IMG/VR virus record: IMGVR_UViG_3300030061_001073
Location: 1-28,961 of that record
Direction: 5' to 3' (one strand)
From: a virus
Length of the DNA: 28,961 bases
Shown: piece after piece, positions 14,595-23,251 of the stretch
Layout: each line of letters begins with the position of its first letter
Position numbering within the stretch: position 1 is the stretch's first letter
The notes under the pieces: model-generated
Database searches by the model: none
The model's input: the letters and a program-made list of their open reading frames with translations, nothing else
Told to the model about the DNA's origin: nothing
Position numbers and translations under genes: made by a program

Positions 14595-14843
14595 ATGAAA
14601 ATCAAAGAAGAACAATTAAAAAAAATACAAGAACAACAAGCAGCAGTTACTAAAATCTTAAATGAAGTAGGTTACTTAGAAGCTAATAAACATGGATTGC
14701 TTCATGAGTTAGCAGGAGTAAATGAAGGCATTGAAGAATTTAAAAAAGAGCTTGAAGAAGAATATGGAGCTGTAAATATCAACTTAGAAGATGGTACTTA
14801 CACTGAAATAAAAGAAGAAGAAGCAGCTGTTGGTCATGTCTAA
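14595..14843 (+). CDS. Coiled-coil protein, 82 aa
   Basis: Residues 1-57 are helical with hydrophobic residues spaced for a coiled coil (MKIKEEQLKKIQEQQAAVTK, LEANKHGLLHELAGVNEGIE). Then comes a short conserved-looking end, YGAVNINLEDGTYTEI (56-71). Proteins with this long-helix plus YGxVNINLxDGxY ending are frequent in phages, but I know no function. The leader is the ATTAA repeat. The stop lies eight bases inside the next gene. It may be an assembly factor or oligomerising subunit. Confidence 0.72.
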   Translation: MKIKEEQLKKIQEQQAAVTKILNEVGYLEANKHGLLHELAGVNEGIEEFKKELEEEYGAVNINLEDGTYTEIKEEEAAVGHV

Positions 14844-15063
14844 TGTTATTCGTAAAATAAGTATTGGAGCAGATTATAAAAATGAAGCTATGCACTACTC
14901 CGTAGGCCAATCGGTTTACGGAGGTCATAGCATTTCTAATATACTGTTTGAAGAAGAAGACAATTCTTACAATATATTCATAACTAAAGAAGACGAAGTA
15001 TTGCCTTGGAAAAAGTTTAATTCTAATATGGCAATATCTGTCGAGTATGATCTTCAGTACTAA
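14836..15063 (+). CDS. Hypothetical protein, 75 aa
   Basis: I choose ATG 14836; an in-frame TTG at 14830 adds only two residues. The protein starts MSNVIRKISIGADYKNEAMH and has alternating strands (ISNILFEEEDNSYNIFITKE, LPWKKFNSNMAISVEYDLQY), suggesting a small beta-barrel-like fold. It overlaps the coiled-coil gene by eight bases and the tandem GroES-like gene by one (TAATG), so it is part of that expression unit. Function unknown. Confidence 0.7.
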   Translation: MSNVIRKISIGADYKNEAMHYSVGQSVYGGHSISNILFEEEDNSYNIFITKEDEVLPWKKFNSNMAISVEYDLQY

Positions 15064-15668
15064 TGGAAAGTTTATACCGATTTATCATAAAGCCAAAAGG
15101 TGAACGTTATGATAATGAAAAAAAAGTAGGTGACAAAAGCCTTATAACTAATACTCGTATTGAAACATTCCAGTCTGTTAGTAAGAAGGCAATTGTTATA
15201 GCTTTACCTAAAGCTTATAAAACCGATATAAAAGTAGGTGATGAAGTAATCATACACCACAATGTGTTTCGTAGGTTTTATGACATGAAAGGTAAAGAGA
15301 AGAACTCTGCATCATTTTTTAAGGATGATTTATTCTTTTGTGATATAGAACAAATATACCTTTATAACCGCAATGACAAATGGATATGTAACCTAAACTA
15401 TTGCTTTGTCCACCCTGTTGCATCTCTGGATGAGTTTAGTACATTAAAAGAAGAACCTCTTCTTGGTATAATAAAATATAGTAATAAGTCCTTAGAAGCG
15501 CTAGGAATCACTCCTGGAACCTTAATAACGTTTACACCCAACTCTGAATTTGAGTTTATAGTCGGTGATGAACGTTTATATTGTATGAAATCAAATGATA
15601 TAGCATTAATGCATGACTACGAAGAAGATAAAGTTAAATATAATCCAAGCTGGGCACAAAGCAGTTGA
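15063..15668 (+). CDS. Tandem GroES-like protein, putative second co-chaperonin
   Basis: 201 residues that read as two GroES-type beta-barrels. Domain 1 (about 5-100): first strand YRFIIKPKGE, a 20-residue polar loop (about 20-39) where GroES has its mobile loop, then SKKAIVIALPKAYKTDIKVG and DEVIIHHNV, which match the GxVxAVG...VKVGDxVIF core, and closing strand FFCDIEQIYLY. Domain 2 (about 113-185): YCFVHPVA, EPLLGIIKYSNKSLEALGIT, PGTLITFTPNSEFEFIVGDE and RLYCMKSNDIALM repeat the same order with a shortened loop. Phage lid proteins such as T4 gp31 diverge strongly from GroES, so a capsid-folding role is plausible. Its location just before the terminase genes fits head assembly. Its last 56 bases overlap the next gene. 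Fold assignment is by pattern only. Confidence 0.6.
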   Translation: MESLYRFIIKPKGERYDNEKKVGDKSLITNTRIETFQSVSKKAIVIALPKAYKTDIKVGDEVIIHHNVFRRFYDMKGKEKNSASFFKDDLFFCDIEQIYLYNRNDKWICNLNYCFVHPVASLDEFSTLKEEPLLGIIKYSNKSLEALGITPGTLITFTPNSEFEFIVGDERLYCMKSNDIALMHDYEEDKVKYNPSWAQSS

Positions 15669-15891
15669 GGAATTAATTAAGATCGCTAGAGAACCTATTG
15701 TAGATTCAGAAGATGATATATCTGCAGATAGATTAAAGAATGCAGCAGCAACAAAGAAATTAGCTATTTTCGATGCGTTTGAAATATTAACGCGCATCGA
15801 GAATGAAAAGGAAATGTTAGAGGATAAACCTAAAGAAGAAAAAAAGGAAGAAAAAGCTTTTAAAGGTTTTGCGGAAAGGAGAAGTAAATAA
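15613..15891 (+). CDS. Candidate small terminase subunit, 92 aa
   Basis: A helical 92-residue protein (IIQAGHKAVEELIKIARE, SADRLKNAAATKKLAIFDAF, EILTRIENEKEMLED) with a Lys/Glu-rich tail ending FAERRSK. It lies directly upstream of the large terminase gene and overlaps it by one base, the usual place of the small subunit that recognises DNA and regulates packaging. The length is short for a small terminase and no HTH is obvious. The ATG start at 15613 lies 56 bases inside the previous gene; no later in-frame ATG would preserve the helical core. Confidence 0.6.
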   Translation: MTTKKIKLNIIQAGHKAVEELIKIAREPIVDSEDDISADRLKNAAATKKLAIFDAFEILTRIENEKEMLEDKPKEEKKEEKAFKGFAERRSK

Positions 15892-18110
15892 TGTACGAAC
15901 AAACATTATATACAATATTAAAAGATTATATCAATCCTAAAATACTTAAAAAAAACAATAGGTATAAAAAATGGGAGTATGGGTATAATAAAGAATATGA
16001 TTTTGTAGTTATAAGTAAAGACGGAACTATTGGACAGATATACGAGATTCAAGGTCTCAAAGTTGCAATACCAGAAGAGCATGAACCTTTTAAACGAAGC
16101 AAAGATAAAAAGGAACAATACTGGGAAAAACAAGAATATCCAAAAGAATTAAGTAGGATTAAAAGTGTATTTGATTGGGATGAATATCCTGTAGATTTTA
16201 AAGAAAAATGGTTTGATTATATAGATGAAGAGTTCAGAAAAAGAGATGAAGGTTACTGGTTTTATAACAATGGTATTCCTACTTATATTACAGGGTCTCA
16301 TTATATGTACTTGCAATGGTCAAAAATCGACGTTGGAGCCGCAGACTTTAGAGAAGCAAATAGATTATTCTTTATGTTCTGGGAAGCTTGCAAAGCAGAT
16401 AATAGATGCTACGGAATGTGTTACCTTAAAAACAGACGATCTGGTTTTTCATTCATGTCATCAGCCGAGTTGGTTAACCAAGCAACAATATCTAGTAACT
16501 CTAGATTCGGTATCCTTTCTAAAACTGGAGCAGATGCTAAAAAAATGTTTACAGATAAGGTTGTCCCAATATCCATTAACTATCCGTTTTTTTTCAAACC
16601 GATCCAGGATGGTATGGATCGTCCTAAGACCGAACTGGCATATAGAGTCCCAGCTTCAAAACTTACTAGACGTAAACTAGAATCAAACGAACAGCTAAAA
16701 GAACTAGAAGGTCTTGACACAACAATAGACTGGAAAAACACAGGTGATAACTCTTATGATGGTGAAAAGCTAAAAATACTAGCTCATGATGAAAGTGGTA
16801 AATGGGAACGTCCTGATAATATATTAAATAACTGGAGAGTTACAAAAACCACATTAAGACTAGGTTCTAGAATAGTTGGCAAGTGTATGATGGGTTCAAC
16901 TTCAAACGCCTTAGACAAAGGTGGAAACAATTTTAAAAAATTATTTTATGATTCAAGCGTTGAGAGAAGAAATAAGAATGGTCAAACAAGCTCGGGACTC
17001 TATAGTTTATTCATCCCTATGGAATGGTCCTACGAAGGATACATTGATTCTTATGGACTACCTGTCTTCGATACGCCACAAACTCCGGTCATTGGAGTTG
17101 ATGGAGAAAGAATTGACATCGGAGTTATCGAGCACTGGGAAAACGAAGCAGACGGACTTAAACAAGACCAAGACGGATTAAACGAATTTTACAGACAATT
17201 TCCAAGAACTGAGAAACACGCTTTCAGAGATGAAACAAAACAGTCTTTATTTAACTTAGTTAAAATATACGAGCAAATAGATTACAATGAAGAAATACAT
17301 AATGTAGCTTCTGTAACTAGAGGAAGTTTTCAATGGGAAAATGGAATTAAAGATAGTAAAGTAATATTTTATCCAAACAATGATGGGAGATTTTTAATAT
17401 CATGGGTTCCACCTAAAAATCTTCAAAACAGAGTGATTATAAAAAATGGAGTTAAGTATCCTGGAAATGAACACGTTGGAGCTTTTGGTTGTGATAGTTA
17501 TGATATTAGCGGTACTGTGGATGGTAAAGGTTCTAATGGAGCACTTCATGGATTAACTAAATTTTCAATGGAAGATGCGCCACCAAACCACTTTTTTTTA
17601 GAATATATATCTAGACCACAAACAGCAGAAACATTCTTTGAAGATGTTCTTATGTCATTAGTATTTTATGGAATGCCATTGTTATGTGAAAATAATAAAC
17701 CAAGACTTTTATACTATTTAAAGCGTAGAGGTTATAGAGGATTTTCAATGAATCGTCCTGATAAAGTTTGGAATAAATTATCTACTGCAGAAAAAGAAGT
17801 TGGTGGTATACCTAATTCTAGTGAAGATATTAAACAAGCACACGCCGCGGCTATTGAAACGTATATAGAAGATTATGTAGGATTTAAAGGCGATGACTAT
17901 GGAGATATGTATATGCAACGCACTTTAGAAGATTGGGCTAAGTTTAATATTAATAATAGAACTAAGCATGATGCTTCAATTAGTTCTGGACTTGCTATTA
18001 TGGCTTGTAATAAAAATAAGTATAAACCTAATAAAGACACTGTAAGAACTAAAGTTAATTTAGGTTTTAAAAAATATGATAATAAAGGATCAATTTCAAA
18101 AATAATATAA
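15891..18110 (+). CDS. terL: Terminase large subunit
   Basis: 739-residue DNA-packaging motor. The ATPase motif KNRRSGFS (180-187) is a deviant Walker A with the lysine at the front, the layout of phage lambda gpA (KSARVGYS). Walker B is LKILAHDES, with D300 and E301. The coupling motif is MMGSTSNA (333-340). The nuclease domain begins with AFGCDSYDIS, whose D535 would be the first metal-binding acid of an RNase H-like site, with ENNKPRLLYYLKRRG further on. The N-terminal 150 residues are an extra lysine- and aromatic-rich region. It overlaps the candidate small subunit by one base and is followed after two stop codons (TAATAG) by the portal gene. G+C drops from about 45% near 17100 to below 30% near 17940. 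Confidence 0.92.
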   Translation: MYEQTLYTILKDYINPKILKKNNRYKKWEYGYNKEYDFVVISKDGTIGQIYEIQGLKVAIPEEHEPFKRSKDKKEQYWEKQEYPKELSRIKSVFDWDEYPVDFKEKWFDYIDEEFRKRDEGYWFYNNGIPTYITGSHYMYLQWSKIDVGAADFREANRLFFMFWEACKADNRCYGMCYLKNRRSGFSFMSSAELVNQATISSNSRFGILSKTGADAKKMFTDKVVPISINYPFFFKPIQDGMDRPKTELAYRVPASKLTRRKLESNEQLKELEGLDTTIDWKNTGDNSYDGEKLKILAHDESGKWERPDNILNNWRVTKTTLRLGSRIVGKCMMGSTSNALDKGGNNFKKLFYDSSVERRNKNGQTSSGLYSLFIPMEWSYEGYIDSYGLPVFDTPQTPVIGVDGERIDIGVIEHWENEADGLKQDQDGLNEFYRQFPRTEKHAFRDETKQSLFNLVKIYEQIDYNEEIHNVASVTRGSFQWENGIKDSKVIFYPNNDGRFLISWVPPKNLQNRVIIKNGVKYPGNEHVGAFGCDSYDISGTVDGKGSNGALHGLTKFSMEDAPPNHFFLEYISRPQTAETFFEDVLMSLVFYGMPLLCENNKPRLLYYLKRRGYRGFSMNRPDKVWNKLSTAEKEVGGIPNSSEDIKQAHAAAIETYIEDYVGFKGDDYGDMYMQRTLEDWAKFNINNRTKHDASISSGLAIMACNKNKYKPNKDTVRTKVNLGFKKYDNKGSISKII

Positions 18111-18113
18111 TAG

Positions 18114-20522
18114 ATGCAAATTTATACAAATACAAATAGCACTTTTCCAGATCAGGTAGTACCAGATGCAGAAAAAGCAACGTGGGAGTATGGTCTTCAA
18201 GTAGGTAGAGCTATTGAAGGTGAATGGTTTACTAATTATCGTGGAGCTTATAGGTTTAATACAAATTATAATAACTTTCATAATTTAAGATTATATGCTA
18301 GAGGTGAACAATCTATACAAAAATATAAAGATGAATTATCAATTAATGGTGATTTATCTTATTTAAATCTTGATTGGAAGCCTGTTCCTGTTATACCTAA
18401 ATTTGTAGATATTGTAGTAAATGGTATATCTCAAAGGAACTATGATATAAACGCTTACGCTCAAGACCCTGAATCGTTAAAGAAAAGAACTGACTATGCT
18501 TCTGGCTTACTAAGAGATATTAATGCTGAAGCCTTTATAGCTAAAATACAGCAACGTACAGGAACTAATATGTTTTCTAATAAAGATAGAGAAAATGCTC
18601 CATCTAACCCTCAAGAGCTAGAAGTACATATGCAAATGGACTATAAGCAAGCTGTAGAAGTAGCTGAAGAAGAGGCTATTGAAAATGTATTAGCTAAAAA
18701 TAAATATGATTTAATAAATAGAAGAGTAAACTATGACTTAACAGTTTTAGGCATTGGCGCTACAAAAACTAGTTTTAATAGATCTGAAGGTGTAACTGTT
18801 AAATATGTAGACCCTGTTAATCTTGTTTATTCATATACTGAAGATCCTAACTTTGAAGATATATATTACGTTGGTGAAGTTAAATCTATAAGTTTACCAG
18901 AACTTAAAAAAGAATTCCCTTACTTAACAGCTGATCAATTAAAGAAAATCCAAGAGTATCCAGGTAATCAAGAATATTTAAGAAACTGGAACGGAAAAGA
19001 TAACAATAATAATGTTCAAGTATTATATTTTGAATATAAAACTTATGCTAATCAAGTATTTAAAATAAAGCAAACGCCAAATGGTTTAGAAAAAGCATTA
19101 GAAAAAACAGATACTTTTAATCCACCAGAAAGCGAGAACTTTAAAAAAGCATTTAGAGCTATTGAAGTTCTTTACACAGGTGCTAAAATACTAGGTCATC
19201 CAGAAATGTTAAAATGGGAAATGTCTGAAAACATGACAAGACCTAACTCTAACGTTGTTAAAGTAAATATGAATTACAATATTTGTGCGCCGAGAATGTA
19301 TAAAGGACGCATAGATTCGCTTGTATCAAGAGTTACTGGCTTTGCTGACATGATACAATTAACGCATCTTAAACTTCAACAGGTGATGTCTAGAATAGTA
19401 CCTGATGGTGTTTATTTAGACGTAGACGGCTTAGCAGAGGTTGATCTTGGGAATGGCACTAACTACAATCCACAAGAGGCTTTAAACATGTATTTTCAAA
19501 CTGGTTCGATTGTTGGTAGATCATTAACTCAAGATGGCGATCCAAATCGTGGTAAAGTACCGATACAAGAATTACAAACATCGTCTGGTGGTCAAAAAAT
19601 AAACTCACTTATAAGTACTTATCAGTATTATTTACAAATGATAAGAGACGTAACCGGCCTTAACGAAGCAAGAGACGGTAGTCAACCAGATAAAAACGCT
19701 TTAGTTGGGTTACAAAAACTGGCTGCTGCTAATAGTAATACCGCTACAAGACATATCTTACAAGCTAGTTTGTATTTAACTTTAAGAACATGTGAAAACA
19801 TAACTCTCAGAATAGCTGATGCTTTAATATTTCCCTTAACTAGACAAGCTTTAGAAAGCAGTATATCTAGATTTAATATGCATACATTACAAGAACTTAG
19901 TCAAGTTAACTTGTTAGACTTTGGTATATATCTTCAATTAGAACCTGACGAAGAACAAAAAGCAATGTTAGAACAAAATATACAAGTAGCGCTACAACAA
20001 AACCAAATATACCTAGAAGACGCTATAGATATAAGAGAAGTTAAAAACCTTAAATTAGCAAATGCTTTACTTAAACAACGTAGAAAGAAAAAACTTAAAC
20101 AAGATCAAGCTGCGCAACAAGCAAATATTCAAGCACAAGCTCAAGCTAATGCCGAGCAAGCTGAGAGAGCTGCAATGAATGAAGTACAAAAACAACAAGC
20201 TGTAGCTGAAACTAATATTCAATTTGAACAAGCTAAATCTCAGTTTGAAATACAACGAATGGAACAAGAAGCTGTTATTAAAAAGCAATTAATGGAACAA
20301 AAATTCCAATATGATATGCAATTAGCTCAAGCAGATATTCAAGTAACAGCAGCTAGAGAAAAAGAAATTGAAGATAGAAAAGATAAACGAACTAAACTAC
20401 AAGCGACTCAACAGAGTCAAATGATTAGTCAAAGACAAAATGATTTATTACCAACAAATTTTGAAACCGAAGGTGATAATGAAGCAGGAGGCTTTGGATT
20501 ACAAAACATGGGTCCTGGATAA
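18114..20522 (+). CDS. Portal protein
   Basis: 802 residues directly after the terminase gene. The N-terminal half has portal-type segments (GEQSIQKYKDELSINGDLSY, PVIPKFVDIVVNGISQRNYD), then a core with VDPVNLVYSYTEDPNFEDIY, a central region containing DVTGLNEARDGSQPDKNALV, and a very Gln/Glu/Ala-rich helical end (about 640-780). That end is typical of long portal barrel domains in podoviruses such as P22. Twelve copies would form the vertex ring through which DNA passes. The large size and Q-rich C-terminus match portals of crAss-like and other Bacteroidetes podoviruses from memory, but lineage is not proved. It starts three bases after the terminase stop. Confidence 0.88.
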   Translation: MQIYTNTNSTFPDQVVPDAEKATWEYGLQVGRAIEGEWFTNYRGAYRFNTNYNNFHNLRLYARGEQSIQKYKDELSINGDLSYLNLDWKPVPVIPKFVDIVVNGISQRNYDINAYAQDPESLKKRTDYASGLLRDINAEAFIAKIQQRTGTNMFSNKDRENAPSNPQELEVHMQMDYKQAVEVAEEEAIENVLAKNKYDLINRRVNYDLTVLGIGATKTSFNRSEGVTVKYVDPVNLVYSYTEDPNFEDIYYVGEVKSISLPELKKEFPYLTADQLKKIQEYPGNQEYLRNWNGKDNNNNVQVLYFEYKTYANQVFKIKQTPNGLEKALEKTDTFNPPESENFKKAFRAIEVLYTGAKILGHPEMLKWEMSENMTRPNSNVVKVNMNYNICAPRMYKGRIDSLVSRVTGFADMIQLTHLKLQQVMSRIVPDGVYLDVDGLAEVDLGNGTNYNPQEALNMYFQTGSIVGRSLTQDGDPNRGKVPIQELQTSSGGQKINSLISTYQYYLQMIRDVTGLNEARDGSQPDKNALVGLQKLAAANSNTATRHILQASLYLTLRTCENITLRIADALIFPLTRQALESSISRFNMHTLQELSQVNLLDFGIYLQLEPDEEQKAMLEQNIQVALQQNQIYLEDAIDIREVKNLKLANALLKQRRKKKLKQDQAAQQANIQAQAQANAEQAERAAMNEVQKQQAVAETNIQFEQAKSQFEIQRMEQEAVIKKQLMEQKFQYDMQLAQADIQVTAAREKEIEDRKDKRTKLQATQQSQMISQRQNDLLPTNFETEGDNEAGGFGLQNMGPG

Positions 20523-20531
20523 ACACCATTA

Positions 20532-20550
20532 TTAATTATTATATTATATT
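20532..20550 (+). promoter_or_regulatory. A/T-only leader shared with the gene at 23662
   Basis: The 19 bases TTAATTATTATATTATATT lie immediately before the scaffold ATG and recur exactly at 23638-23656 before another start, where one more ATATT unit is added. No G or C is present. It could be a translation leader of the Bacteroidetes type, or part of an AT-rich phage promoter. The repetition is seen; the role is inferred. Confidence 0.45.
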
Positions 20551-21738
20551 ATGTCAGAAGAAATAAAAGAAACTCCTACAGGTGAATTAGAACAAGGGGA
20601 GTTTAAAATAAAAAAGAAACCTAAAAAACTTGCTAATAAAAAACCGCAAGAAACAGTAAAGCTAGATTTAGCTAAAAAAGAAGAACCTAAAAAGGAAGAA
20701 GTAAAACAAGAAATAAAAGAAGATGCCGTACAAGGGGAAACAACTGAAAGCGTGCAAAGCTCAGGAGAGAAAAGCAAAGAAAGCAGGGAAGAGACCAAAG
20801 TGGAAGTGCCACACTCCGAAAAAGAAGAAACGATAGCAACTATTACTGAAATTACTGAACAACCTAAAGCGGAAGAAGAAGTAAAATATCCAGAACCAGA
20901 ACCTCAACCAGAAATAAATTTACCAGAAAATATAGAAAAATTGGTTAATTTTATGAAGGAAACTGGTGGAGATATTAATGATTATGTTAGGTTAAATGCT
21001 GATTATACTAATATAGATGATACAGCATTATTAAAAGAATATTACAAACAAACTAAACCTCATTTAGATCAAGACGAAATTGAATTTATTATGGAAGATA
21101 AATTTGATTATGACGAAGATATAGATGAAGATCGCGATATAAGAAAAAAGAAACTCGCGAAAAAAGAAGAAATTGCAAGAGCAAAAAACTTTTTAGAAGA
21201 GACCAAGAGTAAATATTACGACGAGATCAAGTTGAGACCGGGCGTTACTCAGGAACAACAAAAAGCTATGGAGTTCTTCAATAGATACAACAACGAACAA
21301 CAAAACGTTAAAAAGCAACACGAGGAGTTTAAGAACACTACTAAAAATTATTTCACTAAAGATTTCAAAGGTTTTGAGTTTAATTTAGGAGAAAAAAGAT
21401 TTAGTTATAATGTTCAAAACCCTGAAAATGTAGCTGATAACCAGTCAAATTTAACAAACTTCGTTAAGACGTTCTTAGACGATAAAGGTAATGTTAAAGA
21501 TTACGAAGGTTATCACAAAGCAATTTATGCTGCTAGAAATGCTGATACTATTGCAAACCATTTTTATGAGCAAGGCAAAGCCGATGCAATTAAAGATGTT
21601 ACTGCAAAATCTAAAAATATAAATGAAACTGTTAGAAGTACTACTCCTGGCGACGTATATATAAATGGATTAAGAGTGAAAGCAATAAATGGCGTTGATA
21701 GTTCAAAGTTGAAATTTAAAGGAAAAAAACAAAAATAA
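20551..21738 (+). CDS. Putative scaffolding protein, 395 aa
   Basis: Sits between portal and major capsid genes, the standard place for a scaffold. Residues 1-125 are low complexity, Lys/Glu/Pro-rich (KIKKKPKKLANKKPQETVKL, then acidic EKEETIATITEITEQ). The middle is acidic and helical (EFIMEDKFDYDEDIDEDRDI, then KKLAKKEEIARAKNFLEETK). The C-terminal region is mixed (GDVYINGLRVKAINGVDSSK) and ends in a basic KFKGKKQK. An acidic helical body with a basic end that can touch the capsid shell is a scaffold hallmark. No protease motif is seen, so a maturation protease would have to lie elsewhere or be absent. Confidence 0.72.
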   Translation: MSEEIKETPTGELEQGEFKIKKKPKKLANKKPQETVKLDLAKKEEPKKEEVKQEIKEDAVQGETTESVQSSGEKSKESREETKVEVPHSEKEETIATITEITEQPKAEEEVKYPEPEPQPEINLPENIEKLVNFMKETGGDINDYVRLNADYTNIDDTALLKEYYKQTKPHLDQDEIEFIMEDKFDYDEDIDEDRDIRKKKLAKKEEIARAKNFLEETKSKYYDEIKLRPGVTQEQQKAMEFFNRYNNEQQNVKKQHEEFKNTTKNYFTKDFKGFEFNLGEKRFSYNVQNPENVADNQSNLTNFVKTFLDDKGNVKDYEGYHKAIYAARNADTIANHFYEQGKADAIKDVTAKSKNINETVRSTTPGDVYINGLRVKAINGVDSSKLKFKGKKQK

Positions 21739-21757
21739 AAACTAAAAACTAAAAATT

Positions 21758-23221
21758 ATGAGTTTTGCAACAAGTGGGAGTTTTCCCGCGTCTATTGTTC
21801 CAATGCAACAAAGAGTTACAGTTCAAGATAATTACCTTGACTTTAACAACTTAGGCGTTTCACAATGGGCACAACAATATTTACCTGAGCTTTATGAGCA
21901 AGAGGTAGAAAGATACGGAAACAGAACTTTATCTGGTTTCTTGAGAATGGTTGGCGCTGAAATGCCAATGACATCTGATCAAGTAATTTGGTCTGAACAA
22001 AATAGATTACACGTAGCTTATGATACTGTTCAAGTAACTCAACCAGGAGCACATCCTGCAGCTACAATTACAATTACTCCTCAAGGTGGTGAAACTACTT
22101 GTGGTGTAAGAGTTGGTAATACTATTTTAGTTTCTGATAACGCTACAGGTTTAGTAACAACTAAATTATTAGTAGTTGGTGAAACTACAGCTTTTGTATT
22201 TACTTGTCAAGCTTATGATGGTGCTATGCCAGCTGGAATTGTAACAGGTGCTGCTACTTGTAGCTTATTTGTATATGGTTCTGAATTTCCAAAAGGAAGT
22301 AATGGAATGACTGGTGCTATTGAGCCTACTTTATCTACTTTTAACAACTCTCCAATTATCATGAAAGATAATTATGAGTTAAGTGGTTCTGATGCTGCTC
22401 AAATCGGTTGGATTGAAGTTGCTACTGAAGATGGAACATCTGGATTCTTATGGTATTTAAAAGCTGAGTCTGAAACAAGACTAAGATTTGAAGACTATAT
22501 GGAGATGTCAATGGTTGAAGGTGAATTAATGAGCACAGGTGGTACTGCTTTTGGTGGTAATTTTGCCCCAGGTGGTGCTGCTCAAAACATCAAAGGTACA
22601 CAAGGTTTATTTGCTGCTATCGAAGCAAGAGGTAATGTATATTCTGGTTTTGCTGGAGCTGCTGCTCCTGGTTCTGGTGCTTTAGGTGATTTCGATGAAA
22701 TCCTTAAAAACTTAGATAAGCAAGGTGCTATTGAAGAAAACATGTTATTCTTATCTAGATCTACTGCGTTAGATTTTGACGATATGATTGCTGCAATGAA
22801 CGGAGCTTATGCTTCTACAGCTGCTGCTTCTTATGGTCTTTTTGACAATGAAGCTGATATGGCATTAAACTTTGGATTTTCTGGTTTTAGAAGAGGTTCT
22901 TATGACTTCTACAAAACTGATTGGAAATATCTAAATGATGCTACAACTAGAGGATTAGACAAGGAGATTGATGGTGTACTTGTTCCTGCTGGAACTTCTA
23001 CAGTATACGATCAAATGTTAGGTGCTAATATCAGACGTCCATTTTTGCACGTAAGATATAGAGCTTCAGAAACAGAAGATAGAAGATTTAAATCTTGGAT
23101 CACTGGTTCTGTTGGAGGTGCTTACACTTCTGATCTTGATGTAATGAGAGTTAATTTCTTATCTGAAAGATGTTTAGTAACTCAAGCTGCTAATAACTTC
23201 GTGTTATTCAAAGGAGCTTAA
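21758..23221 (+). CDS. Major capsid protein (HK97-fold expected)
   Basis: 487 residues. The order scaffold-capsid, the size and the helical N-terminal region (WAQQYLPELYEQEVERYGNR, followed by an aromatic, acidic segment) fit a major capsid protein. A beta-rich region (about 100-200) could be the extended loop or an insertion domain. GSEFPKGSNGM is followed by KDNYELSGSDAAQIGWIEVA and a helix with RLRFEDYMEMSMVEGE, and the C-terminal axial-type region includes RRPFLHVRYRASETEDRRFK. The leader has two AAAACTA-type repeats, and the codon usage is regular, as expected for a highly expressed gene. The HK97 fold is inferred; it is the probable main client of the phage chaperonins. Confidence 0.86.
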   Translation: MSFATSGSFPASIVPMQQRVTVQDNYLDFNNLGVSQWAQQYLPELYEQEVERYGNRTLSGFLRMVGAEMPMTSDQVIWSEQNRLHVAYDTVQVTQPGAHPAATITITPQGGETTCGVRVGNTILVSDNATGLVTTKLLVVGETTAFVFTCQAYDGAMPAGIVTGAATCSLFVYGSEFPKGSNGMTGAIEPTLSTFNNSPIIMKDNYELSGSDAAQIGWIEVATEDGTSGFLWYLKAESETRLRFEDYMEMSMVEGELMSTGGTAFGGNFAPGGAAQNIKGTQGLFAAIEARGNVYSGFAGAAAPGSGALGDFDEILKNLDKQGAIEENMLFLSRSTALDFDDMIAAMNGAYASTAAASYGLFDNEADMALNFGFSGFRRGSYDFYKTDWKYLNDATTRGLDKEIDGVLVPAGTSTVYDQMLGANIRRPFLHVRYRASETEDRRFKSWITGSVGGAYTSDLDVMRVNFLSERCLVTQAANNFVLFKGA

Positions 23222-23251
23222 TAATTATTAACATTTAAAAATATAGAAATT

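Noticed and set aside
16225-16680. Second + strand frame within the terminase gene (also 16921-17181)
   Set aside because: It lies fully inside a conserved terminase ATPase region in another frame, without a proper leader.
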